Shown here: piece after piece, positions 34,932-47,949 of the stretch
Numbering within the stretch: the stretch's first letter is position 1
Layout of the letters: each line of letters starts with the position of its first letter
NCBI RefSeq assembly: GCF_009389715.1
Contig: NC_052394.1
Coordinates: forward strand, 20,772,899 to 20,836,898
DNA length: 64,000 nucleotides
Source of the DNA: Phoenix dactylifera
Taxonomy: Eukaryota > Streptophyta > Magnoliopsida > Arecales > Arecaceae
Direction: 5' to 3'
Notes under the pieces: generated by a model
Database searches by the model: none
Seen by the model: the letters and a program-made list of their open reading frames with translations, nothing else
Told to the model about the DNA's origin: nothing
Program-made: the position numbers and the translations under genes

Positions 34932-37900
34932 ATGATGCCGGAGAGCACGCTGGTGCACGACGTATGCACGTCGGTGGTGGTTTCGGGGATCATCCTGGGG
35001 CTGCTCCACTTTTGGGGGGAGTTGGCCAAGCTAGGACTTTTCGAGCAGGTCTGCGCTTTTTCTTCTTTCTCTCTATTCTTAGATGCGATTTTAGTTGGCT
35101 ATTTAGTCATAAAAACTTCTTTAATCTTCGGTTTTGGGAAAATTTCTAGGTTTTTATTTCTCCTAGAATTTGGGGCGGCGGTTTCAGTACTTGGCTGCTG
35201 GAGTTGAAGCGCAGCAATGTTTGATGAGTATTCTCCATGTTGATTGTAATGATAAAAATGTGAGTGCTGGTTAAATATTGGTAGCGATGGAGCATGTGGC
35301 ACTGCTTTATTTATGGATCTTAAATCAAGGAGCTTGTTTGATATAATATTGGAGGTATTATTGTTTAAAGGGTTTATAGGGTTTATGTGGTATCAATTTA
35401 ATCAGAAAAATAAAGTAAGTAACAGATGGGGTTTAGATTGAGTCCCTTGAGGTGCACAAAAATGCGGCACTCGTTCGCTCTCGAATTACAATTTGAAACC
35501 ACCATGTACCTATCTTGGGGTAAATCAGAAAGTATAAAAATTTGTTTGTAGAAGAAAGATGTGGATCTGTGTTGTAGAGTTTATGAGTTGCAGAACTCTG
35601 TTACAGCAAGTGAAGAAGAAAGAAATTTGTCTATGATTCTTGTAAGAAAAATAGCTTATATATAAGAGAAGGAGGAATGTTTCTGACTGGATGTAGTATT
35701 TGTTGGGTTCCCAAAGCATCTAATCATCAGTACGTGATTGAAAACAGAGCAAGAAGTATTGAGGTTAGCGTACAGGAAACACTTCATTTCACGGAGAAAT
35801 GTTATTGGAGATTCCTCATTCGGAATCCACTATGACCACAAGTATGAGATTTTGTTTTGGTAGAACTTTGTAAGATGAAATAATAAAGAATCTCAGCGAT
35901 CTTCACCTCTAAGTTTTTGAATCAGACATTATATATAAAAGATATTACTCAAAAGTTCTCACAGATAACTTTTAGGTCATTTGCAAATTATAAATAAATG
36001 CAGTAATAACTAGCTATGAATTATTAGCTGAGTATTAGCAAAATGATCATTGATGTTTGAAGGGCATAAAGCACCATAGTCAGGATAGGGTGAAAAGTTG
36101 AAAATGGACACCCTCGGGGATGAGATGGACATACTTTTCCTAAATGATGGAAGAGGAAATATTTATATGAAAGGATGGGTGTTAAAGGAAGAGAAATAAA
36201 GCAGACATGGTGGGCTAGGATTTGGAGATTTGTTATCTCAAATCTTAGGCAAGGTTTTATAAGTTTGCAATTATTTTTTTCTGTTTCTCCTCCTTTTTAA
36301 TTAAAATTTTCCTTCTCTTTTCAATTAGATTTACACCCAAAATTGGTTCACAGTGTATTGACCATATATTCTCATTATTAATTTGTCAATATCTACCAGC
36401 GGCCACAACCTGTTACATTGTTCAGTACTTGTACTTAAGCCCTTGCAACCTTTATGGAAATAAACTAGGTGTTCAAAGTTACACAAATTTTCCTATATTA
36501 AAATTTACCAATTTTGCTATGGAAATGATGCAAGAGGGCAATTGACTAAAGATTATGACATAAGAAGGAAACAACCACTATAACTCTAACTTGCTGAGGA
36601 AATTGATGAAGAAGAGAAAGTTGAGAGCAAACTTGAAGAAACTACAAATGGATTTTATTTACTTCGAATAAACTCATGATGGAGTAGTTGCAAGTCTTAT
36701 ATGCTGTACGAATGAAAGGTGTATTTGGTAAAAATTTTGAATATGTTAAAAACATGTAACTCAGAGCAATGAGAAGTGCACTAAGCACTTATTAGATACT
36801 TATAACCTCCATTGGAAATAAATCTTCACTAGGGTTCAAATTTGGGTCCAATCTTTTGTTCTTAAGAACTAGAGAATGAACAAACATCAAATTGAAACTA
36901 GAATAACCCTTTAGAAGTTTAAGGCTTGAAAAAATCAAGATACATGTTGAAAAGGTAGTAAGCCTGAAAAAGAGTACATGGAGTGCATTTTCACAAGAGG
37001 TATCAAGGATTTATTTAGGGGTTTAAATAGGCCGTCCCACATGCTGGATTTTTTATTGCTTGAGTCAGGTTTCATGCTTGTTTCTTGAAAATTTTAATAT
37101 CCTCGGGCCAGGCCCTAGGTATGCTTAAATTTCAGGGACAAAATAAGTTCCAAACACCATAGGGTCGACCCCGTTGATCTAAGATACGCAATTATGGACC
37201 TAAACGAGGTAGATTAAGTGTCAAGACACCTATCAACTATCATTTATGTGCCATATATATCATTGAGACTTAAAGGAAAATGTTAAATAACAAGTAAGAT
37301 TTGGTTATTTAAATGTATCTGAATGTAGGGGGAGGACTGATTATTGCAAAATGAGCATAGAGAAAATGATCATATTTAGGAGGTCTTTTTGCATATTTAG
37401 GAGAGCAGAGTTAGGTGAGTATATCAAAGTAAGGTTAGGCTTGGAACTAATGGAGGATGTGTTGAAATTTTCGAGAAGGCATTTAGACAAATAACATGTG
37501 CTAGAGACAATCCTATCGAAGACAGGGGTCTCAATTTTAAGAGAATTTGAGATAATGAGCGGACTGCAAAGTAGACTCGGATGGTGTTTGTGAAAAGTAA
37601 ATTAACATGGCCTCCTACTTTGATAGAAAAGATCTTAGGTAGGAACTTACGGTAATGTTAAATCCATATTTGTAAGTAAAATCTTGTTATTTTTCATGCT
37701 TATATAGGTCCTTTGGGTTAAGTAGCTTAGGGATGAATTGACAGACTGATAATACCTAAACTGTTGGATAATTCCAAAACAGTAAGTTTCTCAGTTGGTC
37801 CCTCTTTCTTTTTTTATTTGGATTCAAGTCAATGAATATTATTTTCCATTGCAATCAAGGCAGCATTATTTATTCACTCACAGGTATTCCATATCCTCCT

Positions 37901-40900
37901 TTCTAATTTTGTTCATGTACACTAAGGTCTTGTGTCTTGTCCAGTGCTTTATACCATATTTTTGTAATTCTTGAGCTTCCTTTTGATTCAGCACCTTGAA
38001 CTATGTACCATTATTTGAGCGTCAGCTTCATCTGATAAATTATCTTCTTTGTTTTTTATGGGCTTGCAGCAATCACTGTATGCTTTTCATCTTCCTCTAT
38101 CTAAGTTGGAGCCAATCAAAATAAGTATGATCCAAAATACTTAAGCTCTTGGATGTGCAAATTAATGAACCAGAAGCTTTTAAACCAAATGTGATTCGAT
38201 CACAAAGAGAAGGAAGTAATTCTTTTAAATCCACTAAACTTGCACTTGTCATAAAAAATAGTCATAAAATAATAAAATTATGAAAGTAGAACTGTAAACC
38301 TTTTTTACTTTCATTGATTGATTATAAGTTAATACACAAGGCTTCTATTTGTACTATTTGTACGAGGCAGATTTGACCTCTCGAAATGCAGACTGGATTT
38401 CTCTTGTAGTTAAAATAAGTGAAAAATTTTCTAAAATAATAAGAGATTTAAATTAGAATGAAATTTATCTTGGAGCTAGTTCTCAACTCTTACATCAATT
38501 TTGTCTCCTACCACGTTGCCTAATATCTCCCAAATTGGAAGATATGTACAATCAAGGTATTCTGAAAAGGAAAATTTTACTTTGACTGGCCCATTTTGAG
38601 GCCCAAAGGTTGTCAAATGCCGATGTCAATGGAGTGCAATGAACCATTTGGAGATCACCTCATTGTTGTTGTACTCATCAAGAGTTTTGTTTTGGTGCTC
38701 GGCATGCTAATAATGGACATCATGTTGAAACATTATGACCTCCGAAAGTCAGGATTCATGATTGAGTCCTGGGGTAGATCTTGCTCCCAAATCGCATCTA
38801 AACCTACCTAAAGTGGCCAAATTGGTCTGCAATGGGTCCGGTGATCCAAAAATGTTCATTTGTCAACCAAATAGTTTGATTCAAAATGTTTGCATGCATG
38901 GATTATAGGTTTTCATATTTCAAATAATTGTTTAAGAAGCAATATAATTATTTTATGTACTGAATTTTGAAGTATGGTGAATGAAAGTTCAGTCACTAGA
39001 TACTGAAATTTAAAGGACATTAAGTGTGTTTCTTTGAAAAATGCAAAATTTGTCTGGAGAGAGATGAAGGCACAAAAAGTGGCATTAGTGACTCGAAAAC
39101 AACTCATCAGAGCAAGCTTGCACCTGTCCATAAACAGCAATAGCTGGAAGATTGTTCACAAAGAGAGGTTAATCTTATTTTAATAAGCTTAGACTATTGA
39201 AACTGAATAGTCTTTCAAAGACATCAAGCAATATCTAGGTCAGAATCTAGATAAAAAGATACAAGCAAATTATTGAAGGTTATGTAATGTTGCAACTAAT
39301 ATGCAGTGTGTTACCGAGAGCAGCATAGCTGCCGAGGACTATGAGATATTTAGATTTGATTACCGAAGCCTGCTTGTTTGCCTTATTTATGTTGAAAATT
39401 CCTACTTCTCATAGTCTTCTAGTTTAATCATTGAATGTTCCTTTCTTATGATTAACTTTTACAAGGGATATCGTATGGTTGTAGAGGTAGAGAGTTCTGA
39501 TATTAACTCTGGAGATGGATAATGCTTAGGTCTTCAATGGGTTTTTCTAGATATATTCTTCTTCACAACCTTTTATTTTTCTTTTGCCTTTTATTTACAT
39601 TATAAATCATAGAATTTTAAAATTAAATGGATATTATATAAAGAACCATCACATTTTTTCCTGAAAATGCCTAAATGGCACCGCATAATGTAGGAAGCCT
39701 GGCACTGCATCATGTAGGAAGCTTGGCACCGCCCCTCAAGTTTCCTTAAAAGAAAAGAAGTTTACTGCCAAGGTAATTTCAGTAGGGACATAAACTGAGC
39801 TTTTATAGGATTACAGTAACATTAATCTAAAGCTTTTGGGATTGTTATCTCATGTTTTCCAGATCTTTAATTGTAACCCTGGAGATTTACAGTTAAGAAA
39901 GTTGACAAATTTCCCCTCATTGATCACCATACCTATTGATTTTTTTTATGCTTATAATGTTAAGACAGGACCGAACCTATAAAACATAGAAGAGAGCTTG
40001 AGGTAAACATCAGTTCAACACAAAAAGTGATTGCATAATCATCAAAATACCCTTGACGTATCATGTATATTTCATCACCTAAGATAACAGTGAGATCTAA
40101 ATATAGGACTGGCATTTCCAGGGGGGTACGTAGATTGTAAAGCCTCTCTAAACATTATAGTTGCATTACTGCAACTTTTGAACCATCCTTTGTCATTCCA
40201 GCTATGTTAATCTTGCTTGCCCTGATATACTTATTCTACTGTCTTGGTGCTGTACAACCTAGCCAGACGAATATGTAAATAAGCACAGATGTTCTTTTCT
40301 ATGTAGAGAAGTGTCAAAAAATCATGCTAGATGTCTAAACTCCATTTTTTTTGTAAAAAATCAATTCAAATGCTGATGCATTAGAAAAGGAAATATAAGC
40401 GTGGGTAAATGTTTCCCTATTTTGATGCATATGATTTATCTATTTCACTGCCTGAGGGATTATGTTCTTTGTTTCCGCTCTTTAGAAATTGAGTCGAAAG
40501 CTTGTGCATGTAAGCGTTGGGCTGACATTCATGCTCTTTTGGCCTTTGTTCAGGTAACCATGTATTAAAGAAATTTTTATGTATATTCATTGTTTTATTG
40601 TAACTTAGTCCTTGCTTATTGCAGTTCAGGAAGCCATGCACCATTTCTTGCAGCTGTAGTACCAGGGATCAATATTATTAGGATGCTGCTCATGGGACTG
40701 GGAATATGGAGAAATGATGCTATTGTCAAGTCAATGAGCAGACATGGAGACTACAGGTTACAGTTCTTATTAGACATCTTATCCCATGCTACACAACTTT
40801 CGTGGCTCACCCTAATTATATCCAAAGGTCTTTGCCTGCTTAGTTGTGTATTTGTTGATGATGATCTTCTTATTAATGAGGCCACTATGTTAGGGTCATT

Positions 40901-41677
40901 TCATTTTTATAACCTTTGATTTCTGTCACCATAGGGAGCTTCTGAAAGGGCCATTATACTATGCTTGCGCTCTAACTCTGGCTTCAATATTTTGGCGAAC
41001 GTCTCCTATTGCGATAGCTGCAATCTGCAACTTGTGTGCTGGAGATGGTAAATATATTACTATGCATTTTTATGTGCGATTGAGTTGTTGGCTATAATAC
41101 TTTGAGAGTAATAGTTGAATATGTTGACTGCATGGTTTGAATCAATTAGAATAGGGATAAGACACTTGGGAAATCCATTGTTTGCATAGCTTGTCGAAGA
41201 AATAGATTCGTTTTTTCTCTGGGATATAAGAAAGCTCTTTGAAAACCTCAACACAGCTACATTAGGCAGCATTTGCAATTATGTATTTTCTGACAGGTGT
41301 GGCTGACATAGTAGGAAGGCGATTTGGGAGCCGAAAGCTTCCTTACAACCCTAACAAGTCCTTTGCTGGTACCTTTGCAATGTTATTTGCAGGTTTGATA
41401 GCATCAGTTGGGTAAGTGTAGTTTATGTGTCATTTATCTCACTGCAGTTGCATCTATGGAGTCTACAGTTCTTTCATGGTTTATGCTGATGCTATCCAGG
41501 TACATGCATTACTACCACTTGTTTGGATTTGTTGAAGAAAGCTGGGATATGGCCATACGCTTCTCTTTTGTGTCTCTAGCTGCGGCATTTGTAGAGTCGC
41601 TTCCCATCAGTTCCAAGCTGGATGACAATTTAACAGTTCCTTTTACTTCAATATTGGTTGGTGTCCTTGTTTTTTAG
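34932..41677 (+). CDS. FOLK: Farnesol kinase / phytol kinase family (VTE5/FOLK), CTP-dependent
   Basis: There are six exons: 34932-35048, 40486-40553, 40625-40756, 40935-41047, 41297-41411 and 41500-41677, giving 240 residues with matching phases. The protein is a polytopic membrane kinase of the polyprenol kinase family. Visible conserved blocks are KLSRKLVHVSVGLTF, VPGINIIRMLLMGLG, KSMSRHGDYRELLKGPLYY, ICNLCAGDGVADIVGRRFG, KLPYNPNKSFAG and VESLPI...DDNLTVP. The plastid enzymes phosphorylate farnesol or phytol released from prenyl proteins and chlorophyll. The order and N-terminal segment (LVHDVCTS...FWGELAKLGLFEQ) fit FOLK better than VTE5. No chloroplast transit peptide is encoded before the chosen ATG, although family members normally carry one. 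Intron 1 is 5437 bp. Confidence 0.87.
35049..40485. other. 5.4-kb first intron of the farnesol kinase gene
   Basis: This is a long AT-rich intron with no recognisable inserted element. A short tandem duplication of CATGTAGGAAGC-type units lies at 39690-39735. ORFs in it are short and unsupported. Confidence 0.55.
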
Positions 41678-42689
41678 TTGCATGAGAAGGTTGGATCTAA
41701 TGTTGTACGCTACACAAAAACGTGGCACCTACATGGGCATAACTTTGTGGTGAATGGAGATTGTTTGAGAAATTGCAGGTTTACCAGTTCTCTAATCTCA
41801 GCTTCTGACTATGCCATTAGATCCACATCTATCAAATTCAATACACTGAAACAGTGATTTTGTTTCCGTGTAAAAATTGATCTGTGAGATTTTGTGTAAC
41901 ACCATTGGACTAAACACTGGAAGGGGTGGAAGGAACAGCAAATTGTATCACATACCCCTTTAAACTCAAATCACTGCACGTCAAGTTCAACAGCTACAGC
42001 TTTCTAAGTTTTCAGTATTCTACCCAAGTTTATCAAGTTCTTATCTGTTTATTGGTAATTTAGAAACCTTGCAAACAATATTTTGCTTAAGCTAGCATCC
42101 ATGCTTTGGGAGATTTTTTTAGCAGATAGATTTGGATGCAGATATTAATCGGATATTCAAATTTTTATAGATTTGGATTAAAAAACACATCCGGATGAAT
42201 ATTATCTTGTCTACTTTTACCCAATCTAAAGAAAGGGTCTTTTTCTGATCATAGTTTCTTTACTCAATCTCATATCAGAAAAATCTTTTTTAGTCAATAA
42301 AATACATCAATTAGAGAAAACAATAAAATCAATAATTTTTTATTTTTTATTTTTCGTTTTACAGAGATTTGAAGAAAAGGAAAATTGAGATTATGGCCCA
42401 AATAGCAAATATTTCAGTTTTTGTATTTTTCAATATTGATTTTATTATTATTATTTTATTTTTTAAAAATATGGATTTGTAGAGATTTTGGGGAAAAATG
42501 ATTTTTGAATTAGCTAGAATGACAATCTAATCAACTGAGATAATAGGTTAATTAATATAAAAAAATAAATTTTAATAAAATTTAGATGCCTCCTCTAAAT
42601 TCTCCTTGGTAACAAATCTAAATATCAATTTGTGATTCTGCCATAGTATTATCATTTAGGATCAAGGCATCAGCGAGATTCAATACTGT
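41678..42689. other. 3' flank of the farnesol kinase gene
   Basis: The first part is the likely 3' UTR. The rest is very AT-rich (42280-42600). No gene is seen. Confidence 0.5.
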
Positions 42690-42925
42690 TAGGAGTATGA
42701 TTTTTTTAAAAGGAGGAAGCACCGTCTTTTTTTTTCTTTTAATGGAAGGCGAAGCCCACCCAAATAAGCAACGATACCCCTTTTCTTACTCTGGTTGTCA
42801 AACAATCGTTTCTTTAGAAAAAATCGGTATGGTAATAGGCTATGCAACGAAGGCGGAATTTGAACATAAAATCTGTAGAGCCACCAAGATATTGTACCAA
42901 TTTGTTGAGTTGGTGCTTCCATAAG
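42690..42925 (-). mobile_element. Possible tRNA-derived SINE
   Basis: On the minus strand an A-box-like AATTGGTACAATATC is followed about 35 bases later by a B-box-like TGTTCAAATTCCG. Then comes a body ending in an A-rich tract near 42700. The size (about 235 bp) and order suit a SINE. Boxes are imperfect and target duplications are not obvious. Confidence 0.35.
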
Positions 42926-43873
42926 CATGCCACCCTCACTGATCGAATAAACTGATGTATAGGAAGCATAGATACCGACTAACTGAAAGCATAGAGGAAT
43001 TCTTCAGAAAGGCAGACCTACAAGCAAGCATTCAAGGATAAGAGGAAGATGCCTCCATTGGATAGAGAACACAAGCTCTCCGACAGGCGAGCATATCTAT
43101 GAGAAGCCACTTCTTGTTGCAGCATGGGATAATTGGCGCAAAAAAGACATCATGGGCAAGAACTCAGTCATGATTGAGATATACAGGATGACGTAACATG
43201 ACAAGTGGATGGTGCCTATGCTAGCTTGACAGCTTGTAGAAATGATTCAAAATTTTCTACGATACGATGCGTGTTTTACACTGTAGAGAGCTGTATAGTT
43301 CAGAATAATCGATCGTCGTATCATCTAATCATAAAAATGGATGCTATTAAAATGGGCAGTGCAAGGCATACAAAATGCACTGTGCATGGCACGCAATGCC
43401 GGGCCAAAGAAATATGTGGACTTCCAACTCGGAAAGGCTAGATTTTCTCTCAGCAAAGATGGTAGTTCCTGTGGTTGGTGTCCTAAATTATCCACATCCC
43501 CCATCTCATGCAGACTTCATAGCCCCCGTTAGAAGTGGAATCATCTTCCCTCCAAAAAAAAAGACAAAAAAAGTGTAATCATCCACCTTTTAATAGGGGA
43601 GCTAAACGGACTGTGGGTGATTTAACTAGAAGGATCCGACTCGGCATAGTTTTCTAAACAGTAATCTATCTACGAGCGTTCAATCTCGGAGCTACAAGAG
43701 CCAGGACAAATTCTTCGAAGAGGAGACTCTTATGTTACAATGGAGCCCTCACAGCACGACAAATTGCTACACACTTCACCTCGTATTCACTCGAAAGGCA
43801 TCAGTTTGAATCCCAACCCAAATGAGCGTTTCAACGTACGTTTTGAGACTCCTGATAAGCTAGCCTCCGCACT

Positions 43874-44146
43874 TCAAGGACCGTTGTACATCGCCAAGCC
43901 CGCACGGCCCTGTCCTTTGGAGACCACCTCCCCTTGCTCCACCGCGTCCGCCTCGTCTCGTTGAATCCTTCGTCGGCGTCTCAGGTAAAGGCAGAATAGT
44001 AAGCAGGAGAAGAAGAGAACAAAAAGCATGACCAGAACCAGCAGCATGATCTCTCCATGCAACATGTAGCTCTTATCGTTCGTCACCTCCGGCTTGTCCA
44101 TTTGAGCGGAAGCCATAGCAGCTGATGAAACGGAGCTTATAGCCAT
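43874..44146 (-). CDS. Small single-pass membrane protein ORF, possibly a truncated ATL-type gene
   Basis: The ORF has 90 codons from an ATG at 44146. The product has one strongly hydrophobic segment (IMLLVLVMLFVLFFSCLLF) followed at once by a basic stop-transfer LYLRRRRRIQRDEADAV, so an N-out/C-in single-pass topology is likely. The arrangement resembles the N-terminus of ATL-type RING-H2 ubiquitin ligases, but no RING finger follows. The frame ends GLAMYNGP-stop, and the adjacent sequence (43740-43870) looks unrelated, possibly an insertion. It may be a truncated gene or a real small protein. Confidence 0.4.
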   Translation of the reverse strand: MAISSVSSAAMASAQMDKPEVTNDKSYMLHGEIMLLVLVMLFVLFFSCLLFCLYLRRRRRIQRDEADAVEQGEVVSKGQGRAGLAMYNGP

Positions 44147-47100
44147 GAGAAGTCAGGCTTTCTCTTAGCAATCCTCGGTGGGAGCCGACCGGGTCTCTGT
44201 GAGTTCGGATGGCTTCTGTTTCCCCTTCCTTCCACTTGCATCATGTGGAGGAAGGGGTAACAAGAGAGGGTGAGAAGTGGGGTCCACCATCTTGGATGGA
44301 ATCCAAGCTCATGAATCGAGGAGAAAAGGAAAAGACGGGCTGCAATAATGCAGAGAAGGACAGCATATATGTTTTCAGTACGAGGCCAACTTGTTAGCTG
44401 TCAAGTTTGCAGCCATGGCTCAAATCTGCGTCCGCTATTGTGCCCCACCTAAAAAAAAAACAAAAGACCTTCAGAACTGCTACGCCTCGTGTCAGTCATT
44501 GTAGGAGATAAACCAGCGGACGATGTACTATGTAGCGCTACGAGCTCATCCATTGGAGGTTTGCTTTCATCGAGGGGAAGTGGCAAGGGCAATCATTCCA
44601 ATTCATGATTTCAGAAGTTGGATGTATAGATGAGAAACTGTTACCTTATAGATAGCTTTATTGAAATGTGTCCCACTCTTGTAGGGCGTGTATGTGTGTT
44701 CAGTGTATACATATACATAATATATATATATATATATATATATTATATTTGTACGTTTGTATGTTTGTATGTATAGTTTTCATGTCCATTGAATCTTGGA
44801 AGGTATATACCACCAATCTGTATAGTTTCTAGTTAGGGAGGCGAGACCAAGTTTTGTGGGAGAAGAAAAGACTAGCTTAGTCAAAGGGTCGGACCAGAAC
44901 AAATTTAGGGTTGGCAATTGAGTACTTTTGTCGGTCGCCAGTCACGTGGTGGAGATGGGTGGAATCACTCAGGGGGACAGTTTCTGAGCCTGAGAATTAT
45001 TGATCGTCAAATCGCCCCGCCTAGCTCGACCCAATAAGTTTATCTTGGGTTGGACTAGTGGATGTGAGTGTGGGCCCATCAAGTGTTGGGCTGGAAGCAA
45101 CCTTCACAAAATTACACAAGCCTATTATGAATATTTTGTAATACCTATAATATTATAAATTTTATTATTTATTTGTAATATTATATATATATATATATAT
45201 ATTTAAATTTACAATGTATCAACATTCAGATCATGTAGGGTATATGAAAGGTAAAATACAACCAACTTTGAGTATTCAACATTGCTAATACTCCCCACAA
45301 TTAACCGAATCGTCATTATTTCTAGCACCGGCTTGCTGTAATTGTTCATTAATTCAATAATTGTTGCTCACTTTTTTCTCTCTTTTCCTGCCTTCTTTTT
45401 GCATTGACTGGGGAACAAAGAATTATATATGCCCTGGGTTGATCGTTGCTATCTCAGGGCTAGAACTTACGAGCAATGTTCTAGGACAATTTAAGGAACA
45501 ATATATTAACCCTTAACAACAAGATTAGATGTTGCTCGAACATGACCTTCGCTAGCTCTTCCAAGAAAAATCATAGTTTAAAGGTTATTTATTAGGGTTT
45601 ATGTTGCGGCTAATTGTAACATGAACTCTTATGGCCAATATATTAACCCTTACCAAGACATGAAACCTGTTTTAGCCTCTACTAGCATTATCTTTAATTT
45701 AGTGCATAATTGCACTTAGAGATCTGTAACTACTATTGAGATTTCTAGTGGCAAACGCTCCTGGGAAAAATCTAGTATTGCTAAAAATAAATTGGCAGGG
45801 ATCATAAATAAAGAATCATTGGCCCTCGAAACAAGCTTCTAAAAATAAAGCAAGCAGATTTTATGATAACTTGTAGATCTCGAATTGCCAAGAAGGATAA
45901 ATATGAGCTTTAAATATTGTAATTCTTCTGTAACAGATCTGAGGGGACTCAAGTAAGGAAATGTTTTTTGATCTTTGTTGAAGAATGTATAAAGTGGAGG
46001 GGAGGACCAAAGATAATACATATGGAAGTTGCGAGAAAAGATATTAAAAGGTTTGACCTAAGCATAATAAAGATGCAGACTTGGTATATTTTTCTTTTCT
46101 TGGTGCTTTCATTGGGTTTTGCTGCCTCAAATGGATTGATCTCTAAATTAATAGAACTTCTTTGAGGGAGAGATTATTCACTATACAAATCTGCTTTGAA
46201 CTTTGCTAAGCATGTTTCTTTGAGTATGTTTGCCTGTTTTCCCATAATGACTGCAGAAACTGGGGAGGATGCTGTTCCAGCGGTCAGCAATAATAGGAGC
46301 AATTTTCACTTTCTGTTCTATAGAGTTGCGGGGTTTGGCATCCTTTAAACTAATTCTTGCAGAAAAAAAAGAAACTATAGGTTTTGATTTAGAACAACTT
46401 AATTAGGCATTGAGCGTTGCTTCTTTAAATCCAGCAACATGACTCTGAAAACTTGGGAACGTCTAGAGTCAGCAATAATCACATCATTTTTTGATTCTAT
46501 AGAGTCACTTCGTTCATCTTCCTCGAAACTGATTCTTGTGAAGAAGCTTGGCTTTCATAGCAGCCAATTTCTCAGGAGTTCTGTTGCTTCTTTGAGGATC
46601 TACTAAGCGAGGTTTTCAACTCATTTGGGAGCCAAACCCCAAATGATTGTATCTGATGAATAAGTTTTTTGTCATGCTGAACTATGTTTGAAATTTGAAT
46701 GAAACATTATCTTGCATCCTACCACAATTTATACTTGGTTTGCGTACCCTTGTCCTTTTCTCCCCTCACCTGCACTAAATACCGATTGATCCAAAATATC
46801 CCAGTCAGGAACTTCCAGGAATGCCAGCTTCCCTGCAGAAAGAGCCATTATCCGCAGCAGCTTCTCCTGATTCCCCAACCAAACCATCATTTTCTGGCAT
46901 CATCAAGGTAGAGAAGTCTGTAGGCACATCTTGAGATACACAAGGGACAAAAGCGAAGAGTTTAGAAGGGAACACTGATAGAACTGTTATCCTCTGGCAT
47001 TGTGAAGGTAGATGAGTCCGCAGGCAACCGGCTCCTTGGACATGAACGAGAAATGTTACTGATATAATTGGAAGAAGTTTTTTTTTTTATTTATGAATAT

Positions 47101-47640
47101 TTTCTTAGCTATCGAATTTTGCATGCATATCCTTTCAAAATTGATATTTATATGTATACATTTGTAGAACACTTTTGTACTATTTTATCTTTCTTTTTTA
47201 TTTTTTTTTATTTTTGCATATATATACCTACGCCATTTAATGCCGTTAAAAAATTGACGGTTTCAAATTAAAATAACTAAAATACTCTTAATGAGTATAT
47301 GTGTTAAAAAAACATTGTAAGACTATCGCGATGGATGACAAAAAAGTAATTTCAAAATTTTATTTTACTTTTTAATTAAAAAATATGGTTTTTATTAACG
47401 ATGTTAGAAGAACCGTTATATTAAGAGCATTTGTGTAAAAATAGTATTTTATGAAGGTACAAAACTAAATATAAATTTTAAAAAAATATTTACGTAAATT
47501 TAAATTTATAGATGGATATCCGTGCAAAAAAAATAAAAAAGAAAGGCAGCATTTGTGGTTCCAACAAAAACAATTGGAAGTATTTTTTGGGGCATTTGGA
47601 CAGAGGCAATTCAAATGCGCTGTTTTATTTGCATTATTGG
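44147..47640. other. Intergenic region between the membrane ORF and MRT4
   Basis: No gene is firmly supported. TA microsatellites lie at about 44718-44745 and 45183-45202. Loosely repeated blocks at 46255-46560 and 46880-47030 give short ORF pieces such as PTKPSFSGIIKVEKS, but stops interrupt every frame. An AT-rich block spans 47270-47510. Confidence 0.5.
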
Positions 47641-47743
47641 GAATGGTTACGTATTGGCCCGAACAATTACGGAGGCATATCAGGTTGGCCGATTGCCCAG
47701 CATCCCGGCCTTTTTATCCAAAGTTTATTTCAGCCCGTATAAG

Positions 47744-47845
47744 TGGGCCCGCCGACTCGGCCCAGCCCAATTGAGCCACGGTTCCATATCCGGATTCGGC
47801 ACGCATTGCGTTGTGCCCTAATTATAAGCGCGTCGAAAAACCCTA
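47744..47845 (+). promoter_or_regulatory. Site II and telo-box promoter elements of MRT4
   Basis: TGGGCC lies at 47744-47749, and two overlapping TGGGCY motifs lie on the minus strand at 47759-47769. A telo-box AAACCCTA lies at 47838-47845, about 105 bases before the ATG. The combination of telo-box and site II motifs is a known signature of plant promoters for ribosomal proteins and ribosome biogenesis factors, where TCP and telo-box-binding proteins act. This agrees with the product of the gene. Confidence 0.7.
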
Positions 47846-47949
47846 GACTAAACCCCTTCCAAGGAGAGGTAGCAGAAGGCCGCCGTTATTTCGAAGCAGC
47901 AGCAGCAGCAGCAGCAAGCGCGGCAGACGGTCAATCTAACAAGAAGAGG

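Noticed and set aside
46240..47030. Loosely repeated blocks with short ORF pieces (VSNN..., PTKPSFSGIIKVEKS)
   Set aside because: Stops interrupt all frames, splice sites do not join the pieces into a sensible protein, and no family is recognisable.
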